Notes: generated by a model not told the origin, from the letters alone. Positions 7,557 to 15,487 are shown, counted from the first letter of the stretch. The stretch: DNA of 33,861 nucleotides from Victivallaceae bacterium (GCA_028718375.1 JAQULZ010000013.1:1-33861), one strand, 5' to 3'. Made by a program: numbers and translations.

Positions 7557-9588
7557 GATAAAATTCATCCTGGACGGCAGGGAAGTTACTGCCGCACCGG
7601 GTCAAACCATACTTCAGGCCGCCGGCGTCCACGGCGTCCGGATTCCCGCTTTATGCTATAACGAGAAAATCTCCCGGACGACGTCCTGTTTCGTCTGCGT
7701 GGTCAAGGACGTTAAAACCGGCCGCTTCCTGCCGTCCTGTTCCTCCTGTCCGTCCCCGGGACAGGAAATCGACGCTTCCGGCCCGGAAGTCAGGGATATG
7801 CGGAAAACCGCCCTGGAACTGCTGCTCTCCGAACATGCCGGCGATTGCGAAGCGCCTTGTACTCTGGCCTGTCCGGCCCACGCCCCGGTCGAGGAATATG
7901 TCCGCGCCGGACGCAACGGTGATTTTCTGGAATGCCTGAAAATATTGAAGGAACGCATTCCGCTGCCGATGAGCATCGGCCGGGTCTGCCCGCGGTTCTG
8001 CGAAAAGGATTGCCGCAGGAACGTCAGCGGCGAAGCCGTTGCGATCAATGATTTCAAACGCCTCGCGGCCGACCTGCATTACGACGAATATCTTGAAGAT
8101 TTGCCGGAACTTTCCGGCCGGAAAGTCGCCATTGTCGGAGCCGGACCCGCCGGTCTGGCGACAGCCTATTTTCTGCGCCGCAGCGGCATTGCGTCGGTAG
8201 TCTACGAGCAGATGCCGCGGCCCGGCGGCATGCTGCGCTACGGCATTCCCGAATACCGGTTGCCGAAAGCGGTGCTCGACCGCGAGCTGGCGCATTTTTC
8301 CCGCCTGGGCGGCATTACTTTTGGCTGCGGCCGGAAACTCGGGGAAAACCTCTCCCTGGATGAATTGAAAAATAATTTCGACGCCGTTGCGGTGACTATC
8401 GGCTGCTGGAAACCGGCGGCGATGCGCTGTGAAGGCGAAGAACTTGCTGTCCAGGGCATTGATTTTCTCCAGCAGACCGCCCTTGCCGGATGGAGCGGCG
8501 AAAATCCCGGCAAAGTCATCGTGGTCGGCGGCGGCAATACCGCTATGGACTGCCTGCGCACTTCGATACGTCTCGGCAGCCGCGACGTGAACTGTTTCTA
8601 CCGCCGCACCGAAACCGAAATGCCGGCGGAGGCAATAGAAATCGAGGAAGCCAAAGCAGAAGGCGTCAAATTCAGTTTCCTGACCGCGCCGCTCAAACTG
8701 CGCCGGGAAAACGGCAAACTGATCCTGACTTGTCAGCGCATGGAGCTCGGCGAACCGGATGCTTCCGGCCGCCGCCGTCCGGTACCGGTACCCGGCAGCG
8801 AATACGAGGTTGAAGCAGATATGGTCATTGCCGCCATCGGTCAGAATACCGCTGCTCCGGGCGGCATCCGGATCAATCGTTGGGGCGGCATCGACGTCAG
8901 CGAGGAAACCTACCACCTGGAAGGCAAAGTATTTGCGGCGGGGGACTGCGTTACCGGCGCGGCCACCGTGGTCGAAGGTCTGGCCGGAGGCCGCAAGATC
9001 GCCCTCGGCATCGTCGAATTCCTTTCCGGAGGCCAGATTAAGGCTCAGCCCGAATTTACTTTCAACGTTTCCCGCGGCCATTGGCGCAGCCTGGCCAAGG
9101 ACGATCTGGTCTATTTGAAAGAGGACGTTTCGGACGAGCCGCGGGTTAAACTTGCCTATATCCCGCTGCAAGAACGCCGGACCACGTTCAAAGAAGTCTG
9201 CGCGACCACTCCCCGGGCCGAAATGATGGCCGAAGGCCAGCGCTGCATCGAATGCAGCTGTACCGCTAAGGGCGACTGCAAATTGAAAGAATTTTCCGAG
9301 GATTATCTGGCCGTCCCGGACGCCATCAGAGGCGAAAAACTCCGCAACGGTTACGACAACCGGCATCCGGTAATTATCCAGGACCGGATGAAATGCATCA
9401 AATGCGGCATCTGCGTCAAAATCTGTCAGGAAGTGGTCAATCAGAATCTGCTCAGCCTGAAAAAACGCGGCTTCAGCACCAAAGTAGAAACCGCATTCGG
9501 CAAAGTCCTGCCGTTATCCTGCAAGGATTGCGGCGCCTGTGTCCGGGAATGCCCCGTAGGCGCCCTGGACTGGAAAATTAAGGAGTAA
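7549..9588 (+). CDS. Ferredoxin-NfnB/GltD-like flavoprotein fusion, third subunit of a Stn-type complex
   Basis: 679 residues. Residues 1-75 are a plant-type [2Fe-2S] domain as at the start of NuoG/HydA (Cys36, 47, 50, 64). Residues 96-180 hold a GltD/NfnB N-terminal Fe-S domain (HAGDCEAPCTLACPAHAPVE and RVCPRFCEKDCRR). Next is the FAD/NAD(P) core: FAD motif IVGAGPAGLATAY (195-207), PGGMLRYGIPEYRLPK (225-240), nucleotide motif VVGGGNTAMD (325-334), and the FAD end motif VFAAGDCVTGAATVVEG (461-477). The C terminus has CIECSCTAKGDC and a two-cluster ferredoxin (Cys616-626, Cys658-668). There is no hydrogenase H-cluster domain and no molybdopterin domain. With NuoE- and NuoF-like partners this matches the Sporomusa-type (Stn) transhydrogenase linking NADH, NADPH and ferredoxin. 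A plain NADPH:acceptor oxidoreductase is the alternative. Its start GTGAGTGAG context gives ATG 7549, 8 bases inside the previous gene. Confidence 0.85.
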   Translation: MSEIKFILDGREVTAAPGQTILQAAGVHGVRIPALCYNEKISRTTSCFVCVVKDVKTGRFLPSCSSCPSPGQEIDASGPEVRDMRKTALELLLSEHAGDCEAPCTLACPAHAPVEEYVRAGRNGDFLECLKILKERIPLPMSIGRVCPRFCEKDCRRNVSGEAVAINDFKRLAADLHYDEYLEDLPELSGRKVAIVGAGPAGLATAYFLRRSGIASVVYEQMPRPGGMLRYGIPEYRLPKAVLDRELAHFSRLGGITFGCGRKLGENLSLDELKNNFDAVAVTIGCWKPAAMRCEGEELAVQGIDFLQQTALAGWSGENPGKVIVVGGGNTAMDCLRTSIRLGSRDVNCFYRRTETEMPAEAIEIEEAKAEGVKFSFLTAPLKLRRENGKLILTCQRMELGEPDASGRRRPVPVPGSEYEVEADMVIAAIGQNTAAPGGIRINRWGGIDVSEETYHLEGKVFAAGDCVTGAATVVEGLAGGRKIALGIVEFLSGGQIKAQPEFTFNVSRGHWRSLAKDDLVYLKEDVSDEPRVKLAYIPLQERRTTFKEVCATTPRAEMMAEGQRCIECSCTAKGDCKLKEFSEDYLAVPDAIRGEKLRNGYDNRHPVIIQDRMKCIKCGICVKICQEVVNQNLLSLKKRGFSTKVETAFGKVLPLSCKDCGACVRECPVGALDWKIKE

Positions 9589-9692
9589 GCCTAATTATAG
9601 TAACTGAATACGGTAAATTTTAACCTTAAGATGGGAAGACGGATTGCCCTGCCGAAGTACCGTAAAATTATGAATACAGTGGGAGAAATGAA

Positions 9693-10304
9693 ATGATTGC
9701 CAGACTGACGGGAAGGTTGATCGAGGTAAATTTTACCCGGTGTATAATTGATGTCCATGGCGTCGGTTATCAGGTTTTTATTCCGATGAGTACTTTTGAC
9801 CGGTTACCCCGGCAGGGCGCGGAAATAAACTTGTTCATCTGTACCCAGGTGCGGGAGGACGCGATCACTCTGTACGGTTTCGCGACCATGCCGGAAAAAC
9901 AATTGTTTGAAATTCTGATCGCCACCACCGGGGTTGGCCCTAAGCTGGCTTTAAGCATTTTATCCAGCCTGCCGGTCGAAAGATTTTCGGCCGCGATCAT
10001 CAATGCGGATCTGAATGTTATTAAGCGGATCAATGGCATCGGCAGGAAAACGGCCGAACGGCTTATTGTCGAACTTAAGGACAAACTGGCGAAGGTAATG
10101 CTGCCCGCCGGCGCTCAACGCGACCTGGCGGTATCGGATGAAAAAGCCCTGGCAATGGAAGATGCGGTAACCGCCTTGGAACAGCTCGGCTTCAAAAATG
10201 ACACCATCCGTAAGGCTCTGGACAAGATAGTAAATACTATTCCGAGCGAAGAAGCGACGAGTGAAAACTTCATCCGCAAAGCCTTGCAGGCTTTGAACAG
10301 TTGA
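9693..10304 (+). CDS. ruvA: Holliday junction DNA helicase subunit RuvA
   Basis: Binds the four-way junction as a tetramer and loads the RuvB motor during recombinational repair. The 203-residue length equals that of typical RuvA. Visible are the N-terminal OB-fold (MIARLTGRLIEV, VHGVGYQVFIP, REDAITLYGF), the two helix-hairpin-helix motifs (TTGVGPKLALSILS and INGIGRKTAERLIVELKDKL), and the C-terminal RuvB-binding helices (DAVTALEQLGF ... IRKAL). GGGAG lies 7 bases before the ATG. ruvB and ruvC are not adjacent. It follows the flavoprotein operon by 104 bases that contain a partial direct repeat (ACGGTAAATTTTAA near 9610, ACCGTAAAATTAT near 9659) but no clear terminator. Confidence 0.97.
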   Translation: MIARLTGRLIEVNFTRCIIDVHGVGYQVFIPMSTFDRLPRQGAEINLFICTQVREDAITLYGFATMPEKQLFEILIATTGVGPKLALSILSSLPVERFSAAIINADLNVIKRINGIGRKTAERLIVELKDKLAKVMLPAGAQRDLAVSDEKALAMEDAVTALEQLGFKNDTIRKALDKIVNTIPSEEATSENFIRKALQALNS

Positions 10305-10412
10305 TTATTCCGCGCCTCCTGCAAAAATCTGCATTAACACTGGATTTTTACTGGTTTCGGATGTATATTAGGTAGTTTATTCTGAATGGCCTTATAGCCG
10401 GGGAATCCGAAA

Positions 10413-10856
10413 ATGAATAATGAGCTGCAATTGACGAAGCTTCGCCGGTATTTCAATACCAGCGGTAAGCGGTATTCGATTGAACGGGAAAATATGCTGG
10501 AGGTAATTGCCGGGATGAAAGGCGAATTTACCCTGGTTGAGCTGTTCAAGGCGGCGCGGGCGAAAGGTTATGTGCATGCGGTTTCCACGCTTTATCGTAA
10601 TTTATTCGTCTTCATTGATGCGGGGTTCATTACCGAACTGCGGCTGAGCGGTGGCCGGACGAAATATGTGGCCAATACCGGTCAGAACGGTTTTCTCCTG
10701 TGCGTCGGCTGCGGAAAACTGAGCCGGATCCGGCTGCCGAAAGGATTTAAGGCGATCCAGGATGAGTTGTATAAAAAGCATGAATTCATACCGCTCGCCT
10801 ATAATTATCAGCTTAAAGGCTATTGTTCCAAATGCCGGAAAAAAATCGCCGGCTAG
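10413..10856 (+). CDS. Fur-family regulator lacking the metal-sensing ligands
   Basis: 147 residues with the Fur layout: winged-helix DNA-binding half (RENMLEVIAGMKGEFTLVELFKAARAKGYVHAVSTLYRNLFVFIDAGFI), then the dimerisation half. The structural zinc site is intact: Cys97-Cys100 (LLCVGCGK) and Cys138-Cys141 (YCSKCRKK). The sensing sites are not. The HHDH motif expected just before the first CxxC is QNGF (91-94). The glutamate and the N-terminal histidine of the second site have no equivalents, and the late histidine before the last CxxC is replaced within LAYNYQLKGY. KKHEF (121-125) keeps one conserved histidine. It may therefore bind DNA independently of iron or sense something else. GGGGA precedes the ATG by 8 bases. 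Regulon unknown; a Fur-box-like dyad lies at 27104-27116. Confidence 0.85.
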   Translation: MNNELQLTKLRRYFNTSGKRYSIERENMLEVIAGMKGEFTLVELFKAARAKGYVHAVSTLYRNLFVFIDAGFITELRLSGGRTKYVANTGQNGFLLCVGCGKLSRIRLPKGFKAIQDELYKKHEFIPLAYNYQLKGYCSKCRKKIAG

Positions 10857-10892
10857 TGTCAAGTCGGCCCTACGGGCTTGACTCGACACTAG
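10853..10892. repeat. 40-base inverted repeat carrying both stop codons of two convergent genes
   Basis: Outer arms CTAGTGTC (10853-10860) and GACACTAG (10885-10892) are perfect complements, and the inner arms (AAGTCGGCCC / GGGCTTGACTC) continue with few mismatches around a 3-5 base loop. The TAG stop of the Fur-family gene is 10854-10856 and the minus-strand TAG stop of the neighbouring gene is 10891-10889, both inside the outer arms. It may act as a bidirectional terminator, but no T-run follows on either strand. Confidence 0.75.
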
Positions 10893-11692
10893 TTCTGCTG
10901 GAATTTGTGATGTATCTTCTTTTGCTTTATTTTGGGTTCTTCGAGGTAAAGCGAGTACCATAATTCCCCCAGCCCGGAATTTGAGAATTGCTTGACTTTG
11001 CCGTTGGCCAGTTTCTCCCGGTTTTCAACAATAGTCGGATGATCGACTTTCTTGCGGGCTTCGGTCAGCAGTTGCAGCGCTTTTTCGGTTTCACCGTTTT
11101 TAACCAGTATCCATGAATACAACCCGTAAAGCAAAGCGGCATTTTCGCCTTTGAGTCGTTTGATCTTCTGCCGGAAAAGTTTGTCGATGCCGGGTGCTCC
11201 GCGTTTATAAAGGCGGGCTATTTTAAAAGCCGTTGCGCGCGGGTCGAACAACAGGCAATCCGGCAGCAGTTCGTCCACTTTCCGGAAATCCTTCATCTGG
11301 TAATAAAACATCATGCGCATCGTGCTGATTTGTTTCCGGAGCAGGAAGTTCCACTTGAAATAAGGGTCGATCCGGTAAGTCGTTTTCAGCGCTTCCGCGA
11401 TGGCGGCGTTCTGTTCATTTTCCAGGGATTTCTGGACGGATTTGACGTTGGCACCGGGACGGCTCTGGAAAATTTGCAGTTTCCGGTTGATTTTCCGCTG
11501 GGCCTCGGTCATCTGATCCTGAATGAGCGTATTTATCTTATTGATCTGCCGGCGGATGAATAAGCCGATCCCGATCCAGCACCCGGTAAAAACCGCAATG
11601 GAATTAACGATAATCCAGGCCATCCCGTAGACGCGCGAACTCAGCCAACCGGCAAGCAGAGCGAAAGCCAACGATACGATCAAAGTAAACAT
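10889..11692 (-). CDS. Membrane-anchored protein of unknown function with TPR-like region
   Basis: 267 residues, family not recognised. Two hydrophobic helices at 3-20 and 25-46 form a hairpin anchor. A basic, amphipathic stretch follows (RRQINKINTLIQDQMTEAQRKINRKLQIFQSR), probably coiled coil. Residues 120-235 consist of helix pairs resembling TPRs, for example MMFYYQMKDFRKVDELLPDCLLFDPRATAFKIARLYKRG and ALLYGLYSWILVKNGETEKALQLLTEARKK. The tail is lysine-rich. Topology and repeats suggest a scaffold or assembly role at the inner membrane; that is inference only. It begins 49 bases after ffh ends, with GGGAG before the ATG, and is probably co-transcribed with ffh. Confidence 0.75.
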   Translation of the reverse strand: MFTLIVSLAFALLAGWLSSRVYGMAWIIVNSIAVFTGCWIGIGLFIRRQINKINTLIQDQMTEAQRKINRKLQIFQSRPGANVKSVQKSLENEQNAAIAEALKTTYRIDPYFKWNFLLRKQISTMRMMFYYQMKDFRKVDELLPDCLLFDPRATAFKIARLYKRGAPGIDKLFRQKIKRLKGENAALLYGLYSWILVKNGETEKALQLLTEARKKVDHPTIVENREKLANGKVKQFSNSGLGELWYSLYLEEPKIKQKKIHHKFQQN

Positions 11693-11741
11693 AATGCCAT
11701 ATCTCCCAAAAACTTAAACCTTAAAAAACCATCCACTCAAT

Positions 11742-13232
11742 TTATTTTTTCCGGCGGTTTTTTTTCTGTTGCTGTTTCTTCAGTTTCCGGAGCCGTTTCC
11801 TTTTTTCGGCATCTTTTCTGGAGAAACCGTTGTCTTCATCACAGAAACTTCCCATATCGGAGGGCAGATCCCCCGTTTCGCCCGGGCCGCTGAAGGCGCC
11901 CGCGGGAATCATGCCGTTACCGGTAAAACTGCTGAACAGCCGTTTGAACATGCCGGTTTTTTTCATCATTTTGCGCATCTGGTCGAATTGTCTGATCAGG
12001 CCGGAAACTTGTTCCAGCGAATTGCCGCTGCCGCGGGCGATCCGCTTGCGCCGGGAGAAATCGATATTGTCCGGCCGGCTGCGTTCTTCCGGGGTCATGG
12101 ACAGAATGATAGCCTCAATCCGTTTGAAATGACGCGGGTCAAGCGTTCCCAGGGCCTTGCTGAAATCGCGGCCGCCGGGCAGCAGCTTGAGGATGGATTC
12201 GGCTCCGCCCAGTCTGGACAGTTGTTTGAGCTGGGCTAAAAAATCATTGAAATCAAATTGATTTTTTTTGAATTTGTCCTTAAGTTTTTCCGCCTCTTTG
12301 ACATCCAGTTCTTCGGCCGCTTTTTCGACCAGCGACACGACGTCACCCATTCCGAGGATTCGCGAAGCCATCCGATCAGGGTAAAATACCTGGAGGTCTT
12401 CGAGTTTTTCTCCGACGCCCACAAATTTGATCGGACAGCCGGTAACCTGGCGCATGGATAAGGCGGCGCCGCCGCGGGCATCACCGTCGAACTTAGTCAA
12501 GATCAACCCGGTAATTCCCAGAGCCCGGTGGAAATGATCGGCAACCGACACGGCTTCCTGTCCCAGGGCGGCGTCGGCTACCAGCAGAATTTCTTCGGCC
12601 CGGGCGGCCTGGGAAACCCGAACCAGTTCCTGCACCATAATTTCATCGATTTGCAGCCGCCCCGCGGTATCGATCAGGATTACGTCCGCATGGCGGAATT
12701 TCGCCTCATCGACGGCATTTGCCGCGATTTGCGCGACATTCGGATTGCCGCGTTCGGCGTAAACCGGGACGTTTATTTCGCGCCCGAGCACTTCCAACTG
12801 ATCGATTGCGGCGGGACGGTAAACGTCGCCGGCTACCAGCAGTACCTGTTTTTTTTCTTTTTTCAGCCGGAGCGCCAGTTTGGCGGCGCTGGTAGTTTTG
12901 CCGCTGCCGTGCAGTCCGACCACCATGATCACGGCCGGGGATGATTCCAAATTCAGCGGGGCGGCGGCTTCTCCCATCAGTTCGACCAGCCGGTCGTTGA
13001 CGATTTTGGTAAGCTGCTGGGCAGGGGTAACGCTTTTGATCACCTCGCGGCCGAGGCAGTCGGCGCTGACGGTTTGGATGAATTCCCGGACGATTTCGAT
13101 GTTGACATCCGCTTCCAGGAGCGCCAGTCGGATTTCCCGGATCGCCTCCCGGATATTTGATTCGGTCAAAAACGCCTGACCGCGCAGCCGGCGGAAAGTG
13201 TCCTGCAATTTATCGCTGAGTGTATCAAACAT
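11742..13232 (-). CDS. ffh: Signal recognition particle protein Ffh (SRP54)
   Basis: GTPase that binds 4.5S RNA and the signal sequences of nascent membrane proteins and docks with FtsY. The N domain (1-95) is followed by the G domain with G1 GLHGSGKTT (106-114), GDVYRPAAIDQL, G3 DTAGR, the DADALG-like VADAALGQEAV, and G4 TKFDGDARGGAALS. The M domain contains the RNA-binding SRRKRIARGSGNSLEQVSGL and the methionine-rich MRKMMKKTGMFKRL. At 496 residues it is somewhat longer than the E. coli protein because of an acidic insert and a Lys/Arg-rich tail (RKRLRKLKKQQQKKNRRKK). The 4.5S RNA gene is not seen in the window. Confidence 0.97.
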   Translation of the reverse strand: MFDTLSDKLQDTFRRLRGQAFLTESNIREAIREIRLALLEADVNIEIVREFIQTVSADCLGREVIKSVTPAQQLTKIVNDRLVELMGEAAAPLNLESSPAVIMVVGLHGSGKTTSAAKLALRLKKEKKQVLLVAGDVYRPAAIDQLEVLGREINVPVYAERGNPNVAQIAANAVDEAKFRHADVILIDTAGRLQIDEIMVQELVRVSQAARAEEILLVADAALGQEAVSVADHFHRALGITGLILTKFDGDARGGAALSMRQVTGCPIKFVGVGEKLEDLQVFYPDRMASRILGMGDVVSLVEKAAEELDVKEAEKLKDKFKKNQFDFNDFLAQLKQLSRLGGAESILKLLPGGRDFSKALGTLDPRHFKRIEAIILSMTPEERSRPDNIDFSRRKRIARGSGNSLEQVSGLIRQFDQMRKMMKKTGMFKRLFSSFTGNGMIPAGAFSGPGETGDLPSDMGSFCDEDNGFSRKDAEKRKRLRKLKKQQQKKNRRKK

Positions 13233-13301
13233 AATAAAAAACTTCTGTTCCTGTCAAGCCTAATATTCAACCCCTGACCTTGAAATAAATCAAAAATAAA
13301 T

Positions 13302-13329
13302 AATATACCTTCGAATCTGATAAATTCAA
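13302..13329 (-). promoter_or_regulatory. Probable sigma-70 promoter of ffh
   Basis: Minus strand: TTGAAT (13329-13324, 4 of 6), 16-base spacer, TATATT (13307-13302, 5 of 6), leaving a leader of about 60 bases before the ffh ATG at 13232. The region is shared with the divergent zinc-ribbon gene, which has a weaker candidate (TTGAAA near 13280, TAATAT near 13301). Confidence 0.4.
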
Positions 13330-13405
13330 TGATTCCGGCTTGAAAAGTTTACCGATTCGCGATAAAATTAATGTTGAGAGCCATTTCCGGAGGGCTGTTG
13401 TTGTG

Positions 13406-13918
13406 ATGAAAATTCACTGTTCGAAATGCGGCATGGAACATGAAGTCGGCAGATCCCAAAAAAATGCTTATATGTTTTGCCTGGGGTGCGACCAGTTTTT
13501 TAAGATCGAAAAAAGTACCCGCATTCCGGAAAATAAGATTCAGGCTGAGGCAATACCTTTGAAGATGGCGGAAAGGGCAAACGAAAAAAATAATCGCTTG
13601 GCGTTCCTTCCTGTCATCGGGAAAAAATTGAAAACGGCTTTTAAAAAGGTTTTCAGTTTCAAAGTCGGGAAATCCGAGTCCGTTGAATCCGGACGTGAAG
13701 CAACTGAGAACAAGCCTGATTCAACTGTTTCCGTTTCTGAGGGCAATGTTTCGCTTACTTCAAAACAGTTTGCCTTGATGGATGATTTTTTTGAGCGGGA
13801 AACGGATTTGGAAAATCCGGAATACGTCGATTTTCTCAGCGGTGGCCTGGATTCGTTTTCCGCCGATTTTTTCGAAAAACCCGGTAAAGGGACGACACCG
13901 ACAAAAATAAAAAAATAA
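13406..13918 (+). CDS. Zinc-ribbon protein of unknown function
   Basis: About 170 residues from the ATG at 13406; the frame is open from a TTG at 13340. GGAGG (13389-13393) is 12 bases before this ATG and 9 before an in-frame GTG at 13403, so GTG may be the true start. The N terminus is a CxxC...CxxC zinc ribbon (MKIHCSKCGMEHEV ... YMFCLGCDQFFKIEK) like the MJ0042-type finger found at the start of many bacterial proteins. Next is a charged segment with a basic amphipathic patch (IGKKLKTAFKKVFSFKVGK), then a low-complexity Ser/Glu-rich linker and an acidic C-terminal part (MDDFFERETDLENPEYVDFLSGGLDSF). No transmembrane helix and no enzyme motif. The linker-like sequence and AT-richer codons set it apart from neighbouring housekeeping genes. 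Confidence 0.65.
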   Translation: MKIHCSKCGMEHEVGRSQKNAYMFCLGCDQFFKIEKSTRIPENKIQAEAIPLKMAERANEKNNRLAFLPVIGKKLKTAFKKVFSFKVGKSESVESGREATENKPDSTVSVSEGNVSLTSKQFALMDDFFERETDLENPEYVDFLSGGLDSFSADFFEKPGKGTTPTKIKK

Positions 13919-13942
13919 CGAAACCGACGTTCGGGACGCGGT

Positions 13943-14068
13943 CCAGCGGCGGGACGCTGGTCGCCCGTCTCCAACGGGCGAAATTTATGCGCAACTTGTT
14001 GCGCCTGAGAAAGTACCGCTCTCGCTAAGCGATGTCCGGAAAATCAGCGGAGCGCATTTTTTCCGGAC
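13943..14068. repeat. Modular hairpin element, copy A
   Basis: Five perfect stems in series: CCAGCG/CGCTGG (13943-13960, 6-base loop); TCGCCCG/CGGGCGA (13961-13981, 7-base loop); GCGCAAC/GTTGCGC (13989-14004); TCGC/GCGA (14022-14032, loop TAA); GTCCGGAAAA/TTTTCCGGAC (14034-14068, 15-base loop). Ordered blocks shared with the element at 18764-18913 are GGTCGCC, GGGCGAAAT (13976-13984), an AAC..GTTG stem, and CGCTCTCGCTAAGCGAT (14017-14033). Confidence 0.7.
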
Positions 14069-14123
14069 GTTGAGCGGGCGAGCTACACGAAAAACGCTGT
14101 TTTTTCAATAACGGCGACTTTTG

Positions 14124-14149
14124 GCGGCTCCGTCTAAAGGCAAAGCCGC
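14124..14149. repeat. Hairpin upstream of tolB
   Basis: GCGGCT (14124-14129) and AGCCGC (14144-14149), a perfect 6-base stem with a 14-base loop, followed by AAAAATTAAAAAAAT. Reads as a weak terminator-like hairpin on neither strand in particular; it is probably the end of the hairpin chain. Confidence 0.4.
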
Positions 14150-14260
14150 GAAAAATTAAAAAAATCATGGTTGTCGCAACTGGATTTTATCCCGGGAGCC
14201 GGTAAATTACCATACCCGGAAACTTCACGCAATTTAATATTCCGGAACGGAGGTTTGACG

Positions 14261-15460
14261 ATGGTTTTCAAAGCAGCAGCCAGGTTCTTGATCAGCGGCA
14301 TATTGTGCAGCTTCATGCTGACCGCCCCGGCCCAGGTGATAGTCCGGAAAAGCGCCAGCGATTTTACCCGCAACCCGACTTTGATTTTCCAGGGGGTGAA
14401 AAATTCTCTGGCCTTGAGTGCGGCCATGAATTCCATGCTCAACAGTTGCGGCTGGTTCGATCTCAGTTCCGGCGGGGCGGCGGATTATACTCTGAGCGGA
14501 GTGTATTCGTCCGGAACTCTTAAGCTGGCGCTTCGGCAGAACGGCGCGGCGGTCGCCGATCTGGCGCTCCGGCTCGCTCCCGGGAAGGAACGGGAGGCGG
14601 CCAAAGCCGCAGTCGACGCCCTGCTTAAAAAACTTTTTAAAATCCAGGGTATTTGCCGGACGAAGATCGCTTTTTGCGCCGATACCGGCGAGAAAAGTAA
14701 GAATATCTATCTTTGCGATATTGACGGCGCCGGTCTGCAACGCGTTACCCGGTCATGGAATATGTGCGTCGAACCGGAATGGATGCCGGATGCTGACTCT
14801 CTGCTTTATACTCGGTATAACCGGGCTTCCACCGATATTGTGCAGGTCATGCCTTCCCGGGGAATCAGCCGGATTGTCGCGGCTTACACCGGCATGAACC
14901 TGGGAGCCTCGCCGTCGCCGAACGGCAAATATCTGGCTTTGATATTGAGTCGGGACGGTCAGGTGGATTTGTATTTGAAGTCATTGACGGGGCGGTCCCG
15001 GCGGCGGCTGACCGCCGACCGCGCCGCGGAAGCTTCTCCCTGCTGGGGTCCTTCCGGAGGCTCGATCTGCTATGTTTCCGGCAGCAGCGGCCGGCCGCAA
15101 TTATATGTCATTCCGGCCGGGGGCGGTGTTCCCCGGCATTTGCCGACGCTGGGGGAGGAGGCCGTCACTCCGGCCTGGTCGGCCGATAATGAGATCGTTT
15201 ATACGGCTCGGCTCGGCGGGCATTATGCGATTGCGACCCTGGACCTGAACGGCCGGAAACCGCCGAAGACCGTCGTCAGCGCGGCCGGAGACTGGGAATC
15301 TCCGTCCTGGGCGCCGGATAACCGGCATATTGTCTGTTATCGGACTTACGGCGGGCGCGCCGCCGTTTATCTGGTTGACACCTGGACCGGACGCGCCCGG
15401 CAACTGCTCCGGATAAAAAATAATGCGTCAATGCCCTGCTGGTCGAAAATAATCGAATGA
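14261..15460 (+). CDS. tolB: TolB-like periplasmic beta-propeller protein
   Basis: 399 residues from ATG 14261, chosen because GGAGG lies 7 bases upstream and a signal peptide starts there (MVFKAAARFLISGILCSFML, cleavage near APA-QV); the frame extends upstream to a TTG at 14171 with no leader character. The N-terminal domain (25-135) resembles the TolB alpha/beta domain that meets TolA/Pal. The rest is a WD40-like six-bladed propeller with repeated SPSPNGKYLAL, ASPCWGPSGGSICYVS, VTPAWSADNEIVYTA and ESPSWAPDNRHIVCY strands. In the Tol-Pal system TolB helps outer-membrane constriction at division. No tolQRA or pal genes are adjacent, so the assignment rests on sequence. folC begins 27 bases downstream and is probably in the same transcript. 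Confidence 0.85.
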   Translation: MVFKAAARFLISGILCSFMLTAPAQVIVRKSASDFTRNPTLIFQGVKNSLALSAAMNSMLNSCGWFDLSSGGAADYTLSGVYSSGTLKLALRQNGAAVADLALRLAPGKEREAAKAAVDALLKKLFKIQGICRTKIAFCADTGEKSKNIYLCDIDGAGLQRVTRSWNMCVEPEWMPDADSLLYTRYNRASTDIVQVMPSRGISRIVAAYTGMNLGASPSPNGKYLALILSRDGQVDLYLKSLTGRSRRRLTADRAAEASPCWGPSGGSICYVSGSSGRPQLYVIPAGGGVPRHLPTLGEEAVTPAWSADNEIVYTARLGGHYAIATLDLNGRKPPKTVVSAAGDWESPSWAPDNRHIVCYRTYGGRAAVYLVDTWTGRARQLLRIKNNASMPCWSKIIE

Positions 15461-15487
15461 GCCGCTCTGCCTGGAGGCTTACAGTTC

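Larger units (their letters stand above)
13919..14260. other. 342-base gene-free stretch dominated by serial hairpins
   Basis: Between the zinc-ribbon gene and tolB. From 13943 to 14149 it is a chain of short perfect stems (listed separately), then an AT-rich run (14149-14167) and the tolB leader. A TTG-started frame crosses it but shows no coding character. No convincing promoter pair for tolB was found. Confidence 0.7.

Noticed and set aside
7651-9366. 571-codon minus-strand frame opposite the NfnB-like gene
   Set aside because: Shadow created by GC-rich codon use; the plus strand has intact cofactor motifs.
5371-9588. Calling the operon an NADP-reducing [FeFe] hydrogenase or complex I
   Set aside because: No H-cluster catalytic domain, no membrane Nuo genes, and the third subunit is NfnB-like.
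9628-9656. Sigma-54-like TGGGAAG...TTGCC upstream of ruvA
   Set aside because: GG and GC are 13 rather than 12 bases apart and the -24 element lacks the conserved CA.
14171-14260. TTG-started extension of TolB
   Set aside because: Signal peptide and ribosome-binding site both place the start at ATG 14261.
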